Shown here one piece after another: positions 61,683-64,000 of a stretch of DNA of 64,000 nucleotides. Location of the stretch: NCBI RefSeq assembly GCF_008831285.2, contig NC_045138.2, positions 14,210,571 through 14,274,570 of the forward strand, read 5' to 3'. The DNA comes from Nymphaea colorata (taxonomy: Eukaryota > Streptophyta > Magnoliopsida > Nymphaeales > Nymphaeaceae). Every line of letters begins with the position of its first letter. Position 1 is the stretch's first letter. Below the pieces are notes generated by a model that saw nothing but the letters and a program-made list of their open reading frames with translations, made no database searches and had not been told where the DNA came from. The translations under genes were made by a program, and so were the position numbers.

Positions 61683-63847
61683 ATGGGGAGCAACAGAATT
61701 GCACAGCCTGGTTTATCAGAACCAGAGCCTTCTCATCAGCATCTGGTCTACGGCGGGACTCTTCATGGAATCCATCCTTCACAGCCCAGCTTCATGTACT
61801 GGTTGCTCGATTACCCAAGTCTTCTTTTTTTTTTTCCTTTCTTCATCTGAAAAGATCATTTCTTCCTTTGTTGTTTTCCTCACTTCCTGCAATTTCCAAC
61901 TGCTTCTATTACTCCTCCTAGAGGAATTTCCTTGTTTAAGAAAACTAAAAATTTTGTTCCTTTTTTCACTTGGGTTGTCTTATACCGTGTTTTTTCTAAG
62001 CTTTCTTCTTTCATGCTAACATGGTGGTTGTGGCAGAGATGAACATGGAGCCGCTTATGGATTTGGGGAGCTGGAGGAGGCCTTCATGCCAAAGATTCAT
62101 CATGGAGTAGGCATAGGAGACGATGGAGACAGAAAGCGTGGGTGTCCAATCCTTCACCTCCCTTTCTCTTTTTTTCATACTCTGATGACGTTTTCCTGTA
62201 ACTGCCTGCTCCGAGAGAGATAAGAGAGAGAGACCTGTAACAAGATTTGAGAAATGGTACACGAGGCAGCATACCTATTTGGTCGTGGTAATCATTCCGA
62301 GTCAGAGAGTTTGAATAGCATGACACAGCAAAAACGGAAAGAATACCAGCCCTGCTCCCTCCCCCATCTCCCTTTCCCTCACCTCTCCTGTGAAAACCAT
62401 CACAAATTAATGGAGACAGCTAGTAATTTCGCTTTTGTTTTTATTCCCGGGTTTCCTTCCTCTCTTATTATTGTTTGATCAAAGAATTTGGACCGCCTTT
62501 TTTCTGCAGCATTCTTAGGCGGTAGACCTCCAACTCTGGACATCTTTCCTTCATGGCCAATGAGGTTTCAACCACCACCGGGGGTCAGTAATCCCTCTCT
62601 TTCTCCCTTTTTCTCTCATGAGATGTACACCATTTCGAAAGAAGGTGTGGATACTGTGACCAAAGGAGAGGTTGGAATATTTTTGGCAGACGAATTCCCG
62701 GTCAGCAGAGAGTACAGATTCGGGATCTGCTCAGAATACGGCCTCCTGCAGAGCAGCAGACGCTCATTTTGAATCAGAGTCTCCCATGAGTAGTAGAAAA
62801 GCGTCCGACCAATTACCGCCAGGGCACCAACCTAACCCAAGACCGGCGGAGATGGCCTTTGATCCTTCTTCCCGGACCCCAACAGCAGCTCCCGGCAACC
62901 AATTGAAGCCTCCGGACAAGGTTCCTGCTTCTTCCCTTTTCCCAATTTCTTCCTCTCTCTTCTTCTTCTTCTTCTTCTTTCTTTCTCCTTTGTTTTTAAT
63001 TCTGCTGATTCCTGTCAACTGCCAACAATTTCTTTAAACTTGCACTGCTCTGTTATCATTATCATGATTACCACTGTTCGAAAAAGATTGTTGGTGGCGG
63101 TATTATTCTCTATTAAGTAACCAGAAGACACCGCAACCCATCCGAGTTTTGAAAACTTCGACCTTTGAAGATAAAATATCAAGCCAAAAAGCGACGTCGT
63201 TTACCTTTATCACTATCATATGCATATATTATTTCTTCTCACTGGTTATTTTCATGACTCGGCTGATCTCAAGCGCAAAAAAAAAAAAAAAAAAAATTAT
63301 GGCATTTGCAAGCTTTTTAATTTTCTTCTTTTCAAAGGAAAAGCAAGGCGCATTTCAAGGGGTAACTGCTAGTTATGCATTTAAACATTTTCTTTAATGG
63401 AATAATAATAATGTTAATAATGGGAGTCTACATGTTATTTTTTTAATAGTATGGTGATGATGAATCATCACCATGAGAAGTACCATCATATATAAGAACC
63501 TTTATGACCCAAGTCCCAGAAACGTATATTACCAGTGAAACTTGAGTATGATGCTTCACCAATTTCTCCACTGCATCTGAGGCTTCTACATGATCTAGAG
63601 GATGGTAACATTCTCCAACAACCCCACCCCATCGATCATTGCTATTGTTATTGCTAATATCATCTAACCTCAAGAGCAGGAATAAGCCTTAAACTTTTCT
63701 TTGAACAGAAATATTTGTTTCATTAATTTATGCTTATGCTGTCTTCTTTGTTGAAGCCTAACTTGTTCATGGTACTTCATTTTTTTAAAGAAGAAGGCAG
63801 CTTCCTCGAGTTCGGAGAAGGATGGTTCGAAGATATCGGACGCCAAG
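61683..63847 (+). CDS. TGA9: TGA9-like bZIP transcription factor, N-terminal exons (cut by window edge)
   Basis: A TGA-class bZIP factor; in Arabidopsis TGA9 and TGA10 act with ROXY glutaredoxins in anther development. Five exons: 61683-61795, 62037-62137, 62510-62583, 62690-62920 and 63791-63847 (then GTGAGG). Their phases agree and give 192 residues. Class-specific landmarks appear in TGA9 order: IHPSQPSF, FGELEEAF (about 47-54), TLDIFPSWPMR (about 80-90), STDSGSA and SESPMSS (exon 4), then SEKDGSKISDAK just before the basic region. The next exon should start with the TLRRLAQNREAARKSRLRKK-type basic domain and lies beyond 64000, as does the DOG1-type C-terminal domain. The donor after exon 2 (C|GTGGGT) is weaker than the others. 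Assignment to TGA9 rather than TGA10 rests on these N-terminal motifs. Confidence 0.85.
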
Positions 63848-64000
63848 GTGAGGAATTGCAGAATACGTGCACAATGGTTTTCTTTCTTTTTCTTCATTCA
63901 TTACTTTTATCCTCTCCTGTTGTTGTTTTCTTCCTGGACTTTTTCTTCTTCGTTTTTCTTTTTCTAAACAAAATTCGTTGAACTCTCTTATGAATTCCTG
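63848..64000 (+). other. Intron 5 of the TGA9-like gene (partial)
   Basis: T-rich sequence after the donor AAG|GTGAGG up to the window edge, with no acceptor-exon pair visible. Confidence 0.7.

Overview
This is nuclear DNA of a flowering plant. The genes have many short exons with GT-AG introns, and the recognised products are plant-specific or clearly plant-like: a SYP13-type plasma-membrane syntaxin, a plastid FtsZ2, a plastid histidine-biosynthesis enzyme, a GPI-anchored GH17 beta-1,3-glucanase, an F-box/LRR protein and a TGA9-like bZIP factor. The GH17 and F-box exons are GC-rich while introns and intergenic DNA are AT-rich. I did not assign a lineage below angiosperm.

Layout. (1) 1-790, minus: the first three exons of HISN3 (HisA-type isomerase), cut by the left edge. 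(2) 0.8-9.2 kb: no gene, but a hAT-like non-autonomous element carrying a 74-bp minisatellite, a ~237-bp repeat array and a cluster of ACGT (G-box-like) motifs. (3) 9.2-15.0 kb, plus: a three-exon GH17 gene whose 51-nt last exon encodes the GPI-anchor tail. (4) 15-22 kb: gene-poor, with a recent 331-bp tandem duplication. (5) 22.1-25.5 kb, minus: a syntaxin-6-N-domain SNARE-like gene. (6) 28.1-33.2 kb, minus: SYP132, 13 exons, all resolved. (7) 33.2-42.0 kb: a decayed LINE-1 reverse transcriptase, one isolated Mur-ligase-like exon and a possible SINE. (8) 42.0-47.6 kb, minus: FtsZ2, 7 coding exons plus a probable 5'-UTR intron. (9) 50.1-51.3 kb, plus: a single-exon F-box/LRR gene. (10) 51.4-61.7 kb: gene-poor, with small tandem repeats and two coding-like minus-strand segments. 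(11) 61.7-64.0 kb, plus: the first five exons of a TGA9-like bZIP gene, cut by the right edge before its DNA-binding domain.

The genes do not form a pathway or cluster. The only thematic pair is the two SNARE-related genes in tandem on the minus strand, which are not homologous to each other. I saw no tRNA, rRNA, CRISPR or clearly novel system. The most useful results are gene structures that single-ORF reading misses: HISN3, the GH17 anchor exon, the SNARE 3' exons, the isolated Mur-ligase exon and the TGA9-like exons. All exon boundaries were read by eye from splice consensus and reading-frame phase, without transcript data.
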